DNA of 53,319 nt from the NCBI GenBank assembly GCA_009785215.1, contig WQWU01000009.1, positions 1 through 53,319 of the forward strand. The letters run 5' to 3'. Made by a program: the position numbers and the translations under genes. Below are positions 42,907-52,500 of the stretch, one piece after another; position 1 is the stretch's first letter, and each line of letters begins with the position of its first letter. This stretch comes from Treponema sp. (GTDB lineage: Bacteria; Spirochaetota; Spirochaetia; Treponematales; Breznakiellaceae). The notes beneath the pieces are model-generated. The model had not been told where the DNA came from and ran no database searches. It saw nothing but the letters and a program-made list of their open reading frames with translations.

Positions 42907-43826
42907 TTAAAAAATTATCAGAATTTTTTCTCGCAGAGACGCAGGTCTCGAACCAACGGTTCGGCAGAGACGCAGAGAGAAGAAATTTTAGATTAGCTAA
43001 GAGAAAACTTTTTGACACATTAATGTATGGCATTATGGCGGCGGCATCCGGCGCTGTTATTATTGCTTTGTTGTTTGTTTTAATTTATATTTTCAGGTCG
43101 CAGGCGGGTTATCTTAATTGGTCTTTTCTTACCAGCGCAGAAACAGGCATTCTTCCAATGATTGTTACAACTTTATATGTTGTACTTGTTTCTATCGCTG
43201 TTGCATTGCCTGTTGGTTTGGCAACTGCAATTTTTCTTAACGAATACTCGGGTAATTCTCCGTTTATAAGAATTCTGCGTCTTGCGATAGAAACCCTTGC
43301 AGGGATTCCATCGATTATCTACGGGCTTTTTGGGCTTTTAATGTTCGTCCGTATACTGAATTTTGGACAGTCTATTATTGCAGGTTCATTTACATTAAGC
43401 ATAATGATACTTCCTGTTATTATCAGAACAACAGAAGAATCTTTAAAAACAATACCTAATTCTTTCCGTGAAGGCTCGCTTGCACTTGGCGCAACAAAGT
43501 TTCAGACAACTATATTTGTTGTTATACCATCGGCTCTTCCCGGAATTTTAACATCTGTCATTCTTGCAATCGGACGTGTGGTAGGCGAATCTGCTCCTGT
43601 GCTTTTAACAGTAGGGCTTGCCAAAAACATGCCGCGCAGTATTTTTGAATCGGGCAGAACATTAACAATACATCTTTTTTACCTTACAAACGAAGCAGTA
43701 CGCCCCGAGGATTTTGGCATTGCTTTTGCTACTGCATCGGTTCTTGTAATTCTTGTTGTGATTATTAACACCGCAGCAAAAATACTTACCTTTAATTTTA
43801 GAAAGAAACTTGGAGAAATATTATGA
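42903..43826 (+). CDS. pstA: Phosphate ABC transporter permease PstA with repeat-encoded N-terminus
   Basis: 307 residues. Six membrane segments begin at about residue 45, with permease loop EGSLALGATKFQTTIFVVIPS. The first 38 or so residues are unlike other PstA proteins: FFLAETQVSNQRFGRDAERR is translated from a CGCAGAG interspersed repeat (42925-42990). The insertion keeps the frame, so the product should still be made, with a longer charged cytoplasmic tail. Start overlaps pstC by 4 bases. Confidence 0.93.
   Translation: MIKKLSEFFLAETQVSNQRFGRDAERRNFRLAKRKLFDTLMYGIMAAASGAVIIALLFVLIYIFRSQAGYLNWSFLTSAETGILPMIVTTLYVVLVSIAVALPVGLATAIFLNEYSGNSPFIRILRLAIETLAGIPSIIYGLFGLLMFVRILNFGQSIIAGSFTLSIMILPVIIRTTEESLKTIPNSFREGSLALGATKFQTTIFVVIPSALPGILTSVILAIGRVVGESAPVLLTVGLAKNMPRSIFESGRTLTIHLFYLTNEAVRPEDFGIAFATASVLVILVVIINTAAKILTFNFRKKLGEIL
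42925..42990 (+). repeat. CGCAGAG repeat inserted in frame in pstA
   Basis: TTTTTTCTCGCAGAGACGCA, a GTCTC/GAGAC inverted repeat holding a CGAACC-aac-GGTTCG hairpin, then GCAGAGACGCAGAGAGAAGA. The outer ends match the repeat at 34831-34875, which lacks this hairpin. Confidence 0.8.
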
Positions 43827-43872
43827 AACAAAGTTTCATATTCGATTATAATGTGCAGCCATTCGGCTGCAC
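43822..43872 (+). promoter_or_regulatory. Two intercistronic hairpins between pstA and pstB
   Basis: TATGAAAC-aaa-GTTTCATA (43822-43840) covers the pstA stop, and GTGCAGCC-attc-GGCTGCAC (43853-43872) ends 15 bases before the pstB start. They could protect or separate mRNA parts; neither is followed by a T-run. Confidence 0.6.
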
Positions 43873-43887
43873 AACAATGAGGTTATT

Positions 43888-44643
43888 ATGAACGAGAATA
43901 AAATAAAAGTTCACAATCTGGATCTTTTTTACGGAGATTTTCAGGCTTTAATAAATATCAATTTAACGATAAACAGGGGAGATGTCGCCGCATTAATCGG
44001 GCCGTCTGGCTGCGGTAAATCGACATTTTTGCGGATACTAAACCGCATGAATGATCTTATTCCTTCATGTCGTATAACCGGGGATATCTTGCTTGACGGA
44101 GAAAATATTTACGGTACAATGGATATAACAGAACTGCGAACCCGTGTTGGAATGGTGTTTCAGAAACCGAATCCTTTTAACATGACTGTATTTGATAATG
44201 TCGCTTACGGTCAGCGGATGCAGGGTGTTAAGGACAAACGAGTCCTTGCGGAGATTGTAGAAACATCGCTAAAAAAAGCGGCTCTTTGGAACGAAGTTAA
44301 AGACAGGTTAAAAAAACCTGCACAGGCTCTTTCCGGAGGCCAGCAGCAGCGGCTGTGTATCGCAAGAAGTATCGCTATGGAGCCTGAAATTATATTAATG
44401 GACGAGCCGACAAGCGCTCTTGATCCAATTGCAACAGGCCGTATAGAAGAACTTATTGGGGAATTAAAGCAGGAATTTACCATAATTCTTGTTACACATG
44501 CCATGCATCAGGCATCCAGGGTAAGTAATAAAACAGCTTTCTTCCTATTGGGTGAATTAATAGAGTATAATGATACCAAGGAAGTTTTTACAAACCCGCG
44601 GGATAAGCGGACAGAAGATTATATTTCTGGTAGATTTGGTTAA
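43888..44643 (+). CDS. pstB: Phosphate ABC transporter ATPase PstB
   Basis: 251 residues. Walker [10 protein letters not shown] (about 38-46), Q-loop [11 protein letters not shown], signature [14 protein letters not shown] and Walker [13 protein letters not shown], followed by the H-loop VTHAMHQA. Family-typical length. It energises phosphate uptake. 61 bases after pstA with a hairpin pair between. Confidence 0.96.
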   Translation: MNENKIKVHNLDLFYGDFQALININLTINRGDVAALIGPSGCGKSTFLRILNRMNDLIPSCRITGDILLDGENIYGTMDITELRTRVGMVFQKPNPFNMTVFDNVAYGQRMQGVKDKRVLAEIVETSLKKAALWNEVKDRLKKPAQALSGGQQQRLCIARSIAMEPEIILMDEPTSALDPIATGRIEELIGELKQEFTIILVTHAMHQASRVSNKTAFFLLGELIEYNDTKEVFTNPRDKRTEDYISGRFG

Positions 44644-44661
44644 TGGGGGATTTTGTTTATT

Positions 44662-45327
44662 ATGGAAACTAGAAAATATTTCACAGAAGAATTAAGCCGG
44701 TTAAGACAGGATATTTTAACGATGGCTACCAAGGCAGAAGAAAACCTTGGCAAAGCATTAACTGCTTTAAGAACCCGCGATTCAGATTTAGCTAAACAGG
44801 TGCGTGCGAATGATGCTGAAATAAACCATCTTCAGTTAAAAATTGAAGATGCTGCCGCAATTGTAATTGCTACGCAGCAGCCTGTAGCAAGAGACTTGCG
44901 GGAGATGGTAACGATCTTTAAACTTACCAGTAATATAGAAAGAATCGGCGACCATGCTGTGCATCTTGCGCGTGCCGCAAAGAAACTTGCAAAAAAAGGC
45001 GAATCCCAGTTTAGAGCGCAGGAGCATCTGGAAAAAATGGCAGAAACAGGGCAGCTTATGCTCCGCGCGGCAATTTCTGCATATATGTCACAGGATGCAC
45101 AGGCTGCAAGAAAAGCTGCTTCCATGGACGATAAAATCGATGAACAGCACAAAGAACTTACAGAAGGTATTTTAAAAGTAATGAAAAAAAATCCTGACCT
45201 TTTAAAAAGTGCGCTTCAGATACTGCAAACATCGAATCAGCTTGAACGTCTCGGCGACCATATAACAAATATCTGCGAAGCGGTAATTTATATGGCAGAA
45301 GGAGTCCATGAGGAGCTGAATGAGTAA
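44662..45327 (+). CDS. phoU: Phosphate transport regulator PhoU
   Basis: 221 residues, two PhoU three-helix repeats with metal-cluster motifs ERIGDHAVHLA (about 93-103) and ERLGDHITNIC (about 196-206). PhoU links PstSCAB activity to the PhoR kinase. ATG at 44662 is preferred over a TTG at 44653 because the latter lies too near the GGGGGA site. Stop overlaps the phoB start by 8 bases. Confidence 0.94.
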   Translation: METRKYFTEELSRLRQDILTMATKAEENLGKALTALRTRDSDLAKQVRANDAEINHLQLKIEDAAAIVIATQQPVARDLREMVTIFKLTSNIERIGDHAVHLARAAKKLAKKGESQFRAQEHLEKMAETGQLMLRAAISAYMSQDAQAARKAASMDDKIDEQHKELTEGILKVMKKNPDLLKSALQILQTSNQLERLGDHITNICEAVIYMAEGVHEELNE

Positions 45328-46015
45328 AGCTGTAATTCTAATTATTGAAGACGACCTTGCCATTCAGGAATTACTGACTCATACAATGTCAAAAGAAGGC
45401 TGGAAACTACTGTTTGCAAAAAGCGGCGAAGACGGCCTTAAAATATTAAAAACAAAAAATGTAAACTGTATTCTGCTGGATATAATGCTTCCGGGCATTG
45501 ATGGTTTTAAAGTATTAAAAAAAATTAGAGATATAGAACAGTGCGTTAATATTCCTGTAATCATGACAACAGCAAGGGGAGAGGAGTCCGATATTATTAC
45601 CGGTCTTGAACTTGGCGCAGATGATTATGTGGTAAAACCCTACAGTCCAAAGGTGCTTATTGCAAGAATCCGCGCAGGGCTTCGGCGGCAGGAAGAAGAA
45701 ACTGTGCCGTCTTCTGCAGAGGTTTGGCAGCAGGGCGAATTAAAACTTGACGCTGCCCGGCATCAGGCTTTTTACGGCGATAAGTTATTGGATCTTTTTG
45801 CTACGGAGTTCGCCTTATTAAAACATTTTTTATCCAATCCCGAGATTGTTTTTTCGCGGAATCAGATTATTGCCGCAATTCACGGACCCGATTATCCTGT
45901 TACAGACCGTTCTGTAGATGTGCAAATACTTGGGCTTAGGAAAAAGTTGGGAGAAGCCGGAGATATGATCGAAACAATCCGCAGTGTGGGTTATAGATTC
46001 CGGTTGTCAGAATGA
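45320..46015 (+). CDS. phoB: PhoB/PhoP-type response regulator
   Basis: 231 residues: receiver domain with IIEDD and phospho-acceptor Asp in CILLDIMLPG (about 49-58), lysine in VVKPYSP, and an OmpR-type winged-helix DNA-binding domain (about 135-230; RSVDVQILGLRKKLG). GGAG lies 5 bases before ATG inside phoU. It probably binds the 11-bp repeats before pstS. ATGA overlap with the kinase gene. Confidence 0.92.
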   Translation: MSKAVILIIEDDLAIQELLTHTMSKEGWKLLFAKSGEDGLKILKTKNVNCILLDIMLPGIDGFKVLKKIRDIEQCVNIPVIMTTARGEESDIITGLELGADDYVVKPYSPKVLIARIRAGLRRQEEETVPSSAEVWQQGELKLDAARHQAFYGDKLLDLFATEFALLKHFLSNPEIVFSRNQIIAAIHGPDYPVTDRSVDVQILGLRKKLGEAGDMIETIRSVGYRFRLSE

Positions 46016-47361
46016 CCTTATTCAAAAAAAGTTTTCTTGTTTTAAGTATAACAATTTTTATTTTTTCCCTGTTGCTTGTATTAATAATTGTTTTTATAAG
46101 TCCGTCAAGATTATTAATATTTGCAGTGATTCTTTATCTTGTAACGGCGCTTTTCACGGTTTATAAACTTTCTTCTTTTCTTTCTGTTTCATTTGGAAGG
46201 CTGGTAAATATAGTTCATAACGGCGTATCTCTATTGCCGGGTTCTGATGTTATTCTTGTTTCTAAAGATTTTAGAACACTGGAAAAAACAATGCGTATAA
46301 TAACGCTGGAAATTAATCAGCGTTTTAAACAGGCAAAATCGGAAAGCAGCCGGCTGGAAGCAGTTCTTAACGGAATGTCCGAAGCTGTTTTTGCAATGAA
46401 TCATTCGCTGCGGCTGTATACGGTTAATCCCAAAGCTAGAGAACTTTTTAATCTTGGAAATACCGATGTAAAAACAATGACACTGCTGGAGGCAACCCGT
46501 TCTGCAGAACTTGCTGAAATTGCAAATAAATCGATTAATGCCGGAATGCCGCTGGAAATTGAGCTGACTTTTCATTCTAAAAATGAAAAACATTTTCAGG
46601 TTTATGCATCGCCTATTGGAAATAATAACGATGGCGTTATTCTTGTATTACAGGAGATAACCCGTCTTGTAAAGCTGGAAAGGGTTCGTAAAGATTTTGT
46701 TGCAAATGTATCACATGAATTGCGGACACCCATTCAGCTTATTAAAGGATTTTCAGAAGCTTTGCTGGAAAATCAATCTGATAAACAAAATGTTCACTTT
46801 ATCGAAATTATCCGCAAGAGCGCCGGTACAATGGAAAACCTTACAAACGATTTATTAATACTTGCAGATTTAGAGAACAATCTTAATAATACGCGTGATA
46901 TGGAAGAATTAAATGTTCTTCCAATAATACAAGAAGCTGTTTCATCACTGGAAATACAGGCAAAAAATAAAAATATCGAAATAATTATTAACTGCGATGA
47001 AAACCTGAAAACAAGGTTATACGGTTCTTTGATTCTTCAGGCATTAATAAATTTAATAGACAATGGCATTAAATATTCAGCGGTTAAATCAAAAATTTGG
47101 GTAAGTGTTTATTTGAATGATAACAGACAAAATGAGGAAGTTGTTTTTGAAGTGCGCGACAAAGGAATCGGTATTCCTGCTGAACATATGGAAAGATTAT
47201 TTGAAAGATTTTACCGTGCAGATAAAGCAAGGAACAGCGATGGCACCGGCCTTGGACTCTCCATAGTCCGGCACATCGCCTTATTGCACAAGGGAAATGC
47301 CGAAGCGGAAAGCCACGCCGGCGAGGGATCAGTATTCAGAATAAAAATTCCCCGTACTTAG
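46012..47361 (+). CDS. phoR: PhoR-type sensor histidine kinase
   Basis: 449 residues. Two membrane helices (about 8-26 and 29-50) with almost no external loop, so signals must come from the membrane or cytoplasm (PhoU/Pst) rather than an external sensor domain. A PAS domain (about 110-215), dimerisation domain with SHELRTP (phospho-acceptor H235), and ATPase domain with LIDNGIKYSA, DKGIGIP and GTGLGLSI follow. Last gene of the Pho operon; its stop overlaps that of the FKBP gene on the other strand by 4 bases. Confidence 0.92.
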   Translation: MTLFKKSFLVLSITIFIFSLLLVLIIVFISPSRLLIFAVILYLVTALFTVYKLSSFLSVSFGRLVNIVHNGVSLLPGSDVILVSKDFRTLEKTMRIITLEINQRFKQAKSESSRLEAVLNGMSEAVFAMNHSLRLYTVNPKARELFNLGNTDVKTMTLLEATRSAELAEIANKSINAGMPLEIELTFHSKNEKHFQVYASPIGNNNDGVILVLQEITRLVKLERVRKDFVANVSHELRTPIQLIKGFSEALLENQSDKQNVHFIEIIRKSAGTMENLTNDLLILADLENNLNNTRDMEELNVLPIIQEAVSSLEIQAKNKNIEIIINCDENLKTRLYGSLILQALINLIDNGIKYSAVKSKIWVSVYLNDNRQNEEVVFEVRDKGIGIPAEHMERLFERFYRADKARNSDGTGLGLSIVRHIALLHKGNAEAESHAGEGSVFRIKIPRT

Positions 47362-48062
47362 AAAAAGAATCCTTCATCGTCATTTAAAATTTCGATTAAT
47401 TCAACATTAAAAATTAAAGTTGAATACGGCGGGATTGCTCCCGGAATGCCTTCTTTGCCGTAGGCAAGGTTAGATGGTATATAAAACCTGTAGATGCTTC
47501 CCGGGCTCATCAGCATTAATCCTTCTGTCCAGCCGGTAATAACTAATTCTAAAGGAATATAAGAGCCTTCTTCTTCAAATGAACTGTCGAAAGGACTGCC
47601 ATCTATAAAAATGCCGGTGTAGTTTACCCTTACAACAGAATTACTTTCCGGCTTGTCGCCATCGGCATATTCTATAATTTCATATTGAAGACCGCTTGGA
47701 GTTACTCGTACACCCTCCCGCTGGCTGTTCTCTGCAAGAAAATTAATCTCCATCCGCTGATTTCTTTCTGAAACTCTTTCCATTGCGAGATATATGGCTG
47801 TTTCTACAATTTCCATTGCTTCCTGTTCGCTGAACTGGGCTTCTACGGATTCATCTACCAGCGCTCTAATCCCTTCTGCAAGCGCATGAAAATCAAAATC
47901 CATATCCAGAGAACCTAAGTTAAAATTGTGCCCGATTATCATTCCAAAGGCATAACTTATTCGCGCTTTTTCTTCGGCATTTCTATAGTCTTCCTGAATC
48001 CCTCTTGCATACAAAACAGAAGCCATCAAAAAGAGAAACAGCAAAATTGATATTTTTTTCAT
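47358..48062 (-). CDS. FKBP-type peptidyl-prolyl cis-trans isomerase, exported
   Basis: 234 residues. Signal peptide to about residue 20 (SVLYARG), an FkpA-like N-terminal helical domain (about 25-115), then the FKBP fold (about 120-225) with VRVNYTGIFIDGSPFDSS, ELVITGWTEGLMLMSPGS and IPGAIPPYSTLIFNVELIEI. It assists folding in the periplasm. Its upstream neighbour is a paralogue 36 bases away, suggesting duplication. No lipobox cysteine is present, unlike the paralogue. Confidence 0.92.
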   Translation of the reverse strand: MKKISILLFLFLMASVLYARGIQEDYRNAEEKARISYAFGMIIGHNFNLGSLDMDFDFHALAEGIRALVDESVEAQFSEQEAMEIVETAIYLAMERVSERNQRMEINFLAENSQREGVRVTPSGLQYEIIEYADGDKPESNSVVRVNYTGIFIDGSPFDSSFEEEGSYIPLELVITGWTEGLMLMSPGSIYRFYIPSNLAYGKEGIPGAIPPYSTLIFNVELIEILNDDEGFFF

Positions 48063-48098
48063 CTTTTTCCTCCCGTTAAATTGTTAAAAAAAATATTG

Positions 48099-48818
48099 TT
48101 AAAAACCAAAATCAAAATCTGTATCAGGTTTTACTTCGAGAAGCTCAACGTCAAAAATCAATGTAGAATACGGCGGTATTACCCCTTGTACTCCTTCTGC
48201 GCTGTAGCCAAGTTCAGAAGGAATGTAAAATGTAAACTTGCTTCCTACATTCATTAGCTGCAAACCCTCTGCCCAGCCTTGAATTATCCAGCCAAGTTTG
48301 AACTCGGAAGGATGCCCTCTGGTATGAGAACTGTCAAAAAATTTGCCGTCTATAAATTTTCCGTCATAATGAACGACTACTACATCATCTTCTGTAGGTC
48401 TTGGACCGTTTCCCTGGCTGATAACTTCATATTGAAGACCGCTAGGTGTGATAATAATGCCTGGTTTTCTGGCATTTTCTGCAAGAAATTCGATTTCTTT
48501 TTGTCTGGCTTCTGCATCCCTTGTTTCCATTAAGGTATCCAGCGCTAAATCAAGTACATCTCTTGCTTGAATTAAATCGAATCTTGGATTTCTTCCCGAT
48601 AAACCGTCTCTCATACCCTTAATAAATTCATCAATGTTAGGGTGAATACCGTCAGCTTCAAGACCGTCTTTTAGACCTGCTCCAATATTTAAACCCAGGG
48701 CATAAGATGCATCTTTGTCAAAATTAACTTCCTTTTTGGAAGAACCGGAGCTATTATTACAGCTCATTAATCCTGCTACAGCTATTACTGTTAAAACGAA
48801 CATAAGTTTATATTTCAT
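48099..48818 (-). CDS. FKBP-type peptidyl-prolyl cis-trans isomerase, lipoprotein
   Basis: 239 residues from ATG 48818, chosen because a lipoprotein signal peptide follows (MKYKLM, hydrophobic core, GLMSCNNSS with cysteine at about 20); the open frame continues 45 codons upstream without protein-like content. The N-terminal domain resembles FkpA/Mip (ALGLNIGAGLKDGLEADG), and the FKBP domain shows VVVHYDGKFIDGKFFDSS and VIPPYSTLIFDVELLEV. Membrane-anchored periplasmic folding helper. The ribosome binding site is weak. Confidence 0.92.
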   Translation of the reverse strand: MKYKLMFVLTVIAVAGLMSCNNSSGSSKKEVNFDKDASYALGLNIGAGLKDGLEADGIHPNIDEFIKGMRDGLSGRNPRFDLIQARDVLDLALDTLMETRDAEARQKEIEFLAENARKPGIIITPSGLQYEVISQGNGPRPTEDDVVVVHYDGKFIDGKFFDSSHTRGHPSEFKLGWIIQGWAEGLQLMNVGSKFTFYIPSELGYSAEGVQGVIPPYSTLIFDVELLEVKPDTDFDFGF

Positions 48819-48903
48819 TCTGGGATTGTAGCTTATATAAACATTAATGACTAGTGTCTTATAATATTCAAATGTACTATATATGGTAAATTTCCGGAAA
48901 TAT

Positions 48904-48933
48904 TTGCTTTTTTTTAAAAAATGGATGTATAAT
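48904..48933 (+). promoter_or_regulatory. Promoter of the single-domain response regulator
   Basis: TTGCTT (48904-48909), 18 bases, exact TATAAT (48928-48933). It leaves a leader of about 80 bases with a weak AACTGA/TCAGTT hairpin. Confidence 0.6.
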
Positions 48934-49022
48934 AGCGGTGAGCTATTACGCAAACTGACAATTTTGCCGACAATCAGTTAAGAGTCATATAGGAATGTCA
49001 TAGTTTTATGGGAGACAATGGA

Positions 49023-49391
49023 ATGAAAAAAATCCTTATAGTGGACGATAACGAAGTTCATCTTGTAATTGCTGAAAACATACTTAAGGGAAAGTATGAA
49101 ACAACTTCTGCTAAATCAGGAAAAGATGCTTTAGTCCTTTTGTCCAAAGGACTCGTTCCAGATTTGATTTTACTCGATGTTTTAATGCCTGAAATGGATG
49201 GCTGGGAAACATATAATAAAATCAAAGGTATAAGTCTTTTAAGGAATGTTCCCATAGCATTTTTAACTTCTCTGGACGGAGTAAGGGAAAAATTGTACGC
49301 TTCCAGGATAGGAGCTGCCGATTTAATCACAAAACCTTATGAGGGCGGAGAATTAATTAATAGAATAGAAAAAATGCTGGAAAATCGATAA
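49023..49391 (+). CDS. Single-domain response regulator (CheY-like)
   Basis: 122 residues, receiver domain only: VDDNEVH at the start, phospho-acceptor Asp in LILLDVLMPEMDGW (about residue 53), threonine/serine in FLTSLDG, and lysine in LITKPYEGG. The start at 49023 is chosen because GGGAG is 8 bases upstream; an earlier ATG at 49008 lies before that site. No kinase or output gene is adjacent, so its partner is unknown. It is its own transcription unit with the promoter at 48904. Confidence 0.9.
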   Translation: MKKILIVDDNEVHLVIAENILKGKYETTSAKSGKDALVLLSKGLVPDLILLDVLMPEMDGWETYNKIKGISLLRNVPIAFLTSLDGVREKLYASRIGAADLITKPYEGGELINRIEKMLENR

Positions 49392-49469
49392 ATAATACAA
49401 TTTGATTTCGACGTTTTTTACATAAAATCAATATTTCCGACCATAATTGCAATTTTACCAAAACTCCTC

Positions 49470-49498
49470 TTGAACTAACCCTAAATCCGTGCTAATAT
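49470..49498 (+). promoter_or_regulatory. Promoter of nifJ
   Basis: TTGAAC (49470-49475), 17 bases, TAATAT (49493-49498); start near 49505, about 42 bases before the ATG, with AGAGG 7 bases before it. Confidence 0.55.
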
Positions 49499-49546
49499 CC
49501 TTCTATAAAAGAAAACCTATTTTACCAAAAAAAGCAGAGGATTAAA

Positions 49547-52500
49547 ATGGCAAACAAGAATTATGTCACTATCGAAGGTAACACAGCGGCGGCGCACGTT
49601 GCCCACGCACTTAGCGAAGTAATCGCGATTTATCCGATTACCCCTTCCAGCCAAATGGGCGAGCTCTCCGATGAGTTTTCCGCACAAGGACGTAAAAACA
49701 TTTGGGGCGCTGTTCCTGATGTTATAGAATTGCAGTCCGAAGCCGGCGCAGCAGCGGCTGTACACGGCGCTCTTATGACAGGCGCAATGTCTACTACATT
49801 TACCGCTTCTCAGGGCTTATTGCTCATGATTCCTACCATGTATAAGGTAGCTGGGGAACTTACCTCTACGGTATTCCATATTTCTGCCCGTGCTTTGGCT
49901 ACATCCAGCCTTTGTATTTTCGGCGATCATCAGGACGTTTTAGCTTGCCGCCAGACTGGCTGGGCAATGCTTTCATCCAATAACGTTCAGGAAGTAATGG
50001 ATTTAGCGCTTATTTCACATTCATCAACATTACGCTCACGCATTCCTTTCCTTCACTTTTTTGACGGTTTCCGCACAAGCCATGAAATGCAGAAAGTAGA
50101 AGAATCAAGTTATGATTTGATGCGTGAAATGGTCACAGACGAACTTGTTGCTGAACACAGAGCCCGTGGTTTAACCCCCGAAAACCCAATGATTCGAGGA
50201 ACTTCACAAAACCCCGATACTTATTTCCAAGGACGTGAAGGCGTAAATAAATATTACGATGCAACTCCTGATATCGTTCAGAAAGAAATGGATAAATTTG
50301 CTAAATTGACAGGAAGAGCATACAACCTGTTTGATTACTACGGCGCAAAAGACGCAGAAAAAGTTATCATTATAATGGGTTCTGGTGCTGACACTGTAGA
50401 AGAAACAATCGATTATTTAAATGCAAAAGGCGAAAAAACAGGTATGGTAAAGGTTCGCTTGTACCGTCCGTTCAGCCCAAAAGCATTTGTAAAAGCAATA
50501 CCTTCTTCTGTTAAAGCAATTGCAGTTCTTGACCGCACAAAAGATCCCGGAGCAAACGGCGAACCGTTGTATCAGGATGTTCGCACAGCTATCGCAGAAA
50601 TGCAGGCATCAGGCGAATTCAAAGCTAACCCTGTTATTCTTGGCGGACGTTACGGTCTTGGTTCTAAAGAATTTACACCTACAATGGTTAGAGCAGTATT
50701 TGATAACCTTTCTGGCAAAAAAATCGCTAACTTTGTTGTTGGTATCAAAGACGATGTTCAGAATAAGAGTTTAGATTTTGATCCAGCATTCGTTCTTGAC
50801 GAAAAAGATGTATACGAAGCATTGTTCTACGGTCTTGGCGCAGACGGAACTGTCGGTGCTAACAAGAACTCGATTAAGATTATCAGCGAAGCTAAACCCG
50901 ATTATAGTGTTCAGGCTTACTTCTCTTATGACTCAAAAAAATCTGGCGGCTTTACAGTTTCTCACCTTCGCTTTAACAAAAGCGGCGGAAGAATTCGCCG
51001 TCCGTATCTTATCAACTCGGCTGACTTCCTTGCATGTCACAAGTTCTCCTATATGGAAATGTACAATATGTTAGCAAGAGTAAAAGCAGGCGGAACATTC
51101 CTTCTTAACAGCCCTTACAGTTCAGCAGAAGTTTGGAAAGAACTTCCTGTAGAAGTACAAAAGCAAATTGTCGACAAAAAATTAAAGTTCTATGTTATTA
51201 ACGGCGCAGAAATTGCACGCAGTACAGGAATGGGTAACCGCATTAACACAGTTATGCAGGCTGCTTACTTTAAAATTTCCGGCATATTAGCAGAAGACGA
51301 AGCTGTAAAATTGATGAAACAGCATATCGAAGAATCTTACGGTAAAAAAGGTTCCGATGTTGTTCAGAAAAACTACAATACTGTTGATGCTGCATTAAAA
51401 GCTGTAGAAGAAGTAAATTATTCCAGCGCAGACGGCAGCAAACACATGAAGCAGCCTTTTGCTACTGCAAAGAACGATAAACGTTCAGATGCAAACTGGA
51501 TTATGGATACACTCGGCGCAGTTTCGTTCCAATTTGGTTCGGATCTTCCTGTCAGCAAAATTCCTGCAGACGGTACTTTCCCCACAGCTACATCTCAGTA
51601 CGAAAAACGCTCAGTTGCAGAACGTGTTCCTTTATGGAACCCTGCTGATTGTACACAGTGCGGTATTTGTACTGTTGTATGTCCTCATGCTTGTATGAGA
51701 ATGAAAACTCTTACAGCTGATCAAGTTGCAAAAGCTCCTAAGGGTCTTTTAACTGCAGATATTGCAAACAAAAAAGCAGTAGCAGGCGACAAAGCAACAA
51801 TGGCAATCGCTTATGAAGATTGTTATGAATGCGGTCTTTGTATAACAGCTTGTCCTCAGTGTAAAGAAGACGGCAGCAAACAGGCTCTTAAATATGTTCC
51901 ATATTCAAATGATCCTGAATTCCATGCCGAACAGGTAAAAGTTTGGGATTACTTCTTAAGTCTCCCTGATACTCCAGTAACAGGTGATCTTAACAATGCT
52001 ATGTCTCTTGCTTACAAACGTCCGTTGTTTGAATTCTCCGGCGCTTGCGGCGGATGCGGTGAAACACCTTATATCAAACTTATTTCTCAGCTCTTTGGCG
52101 ATAGAGCTCTTATTGGCAACGCTACAGGTTGTTCTTCTATCTACGGCGGTAACCTGCCTACAACTCCGTATTGTCAGCGTGAAGACGGACGAGGTCCAGT
52201 ATGGTGTAACAGCTTATTCGAAGACACTGCAGAATTTGCATTAGGCTTTAGATTAACAAGTGATAAACTTGCAGAACATGCTCGTGAAATGGGTGTTAAA
52301 GCAAAAGGCGAAGGCATTGCAGCTAACATCATCGACAAATTGCTTAACAACAAACAGGAAGACGATGCAGCTATCGAAGAACAGCGAAAAAATGTTAACG
52401 AGCTTAAAGCAGCTCTTGCAAAAGACAGTAAACCAACAGCAAAAATGCTGCTCTCTCTTGCTGATCACTTTATTAAGAGATCTGTTTGGGGCTTCGGCGG

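Noticed and set aside
48934-49022. Riboswitch (for example cyclic di-GMP) in the leader of the response regulator gene
   Set aside because: Short ACGCAAAC-like match only; conserved core and paired helices are missing.
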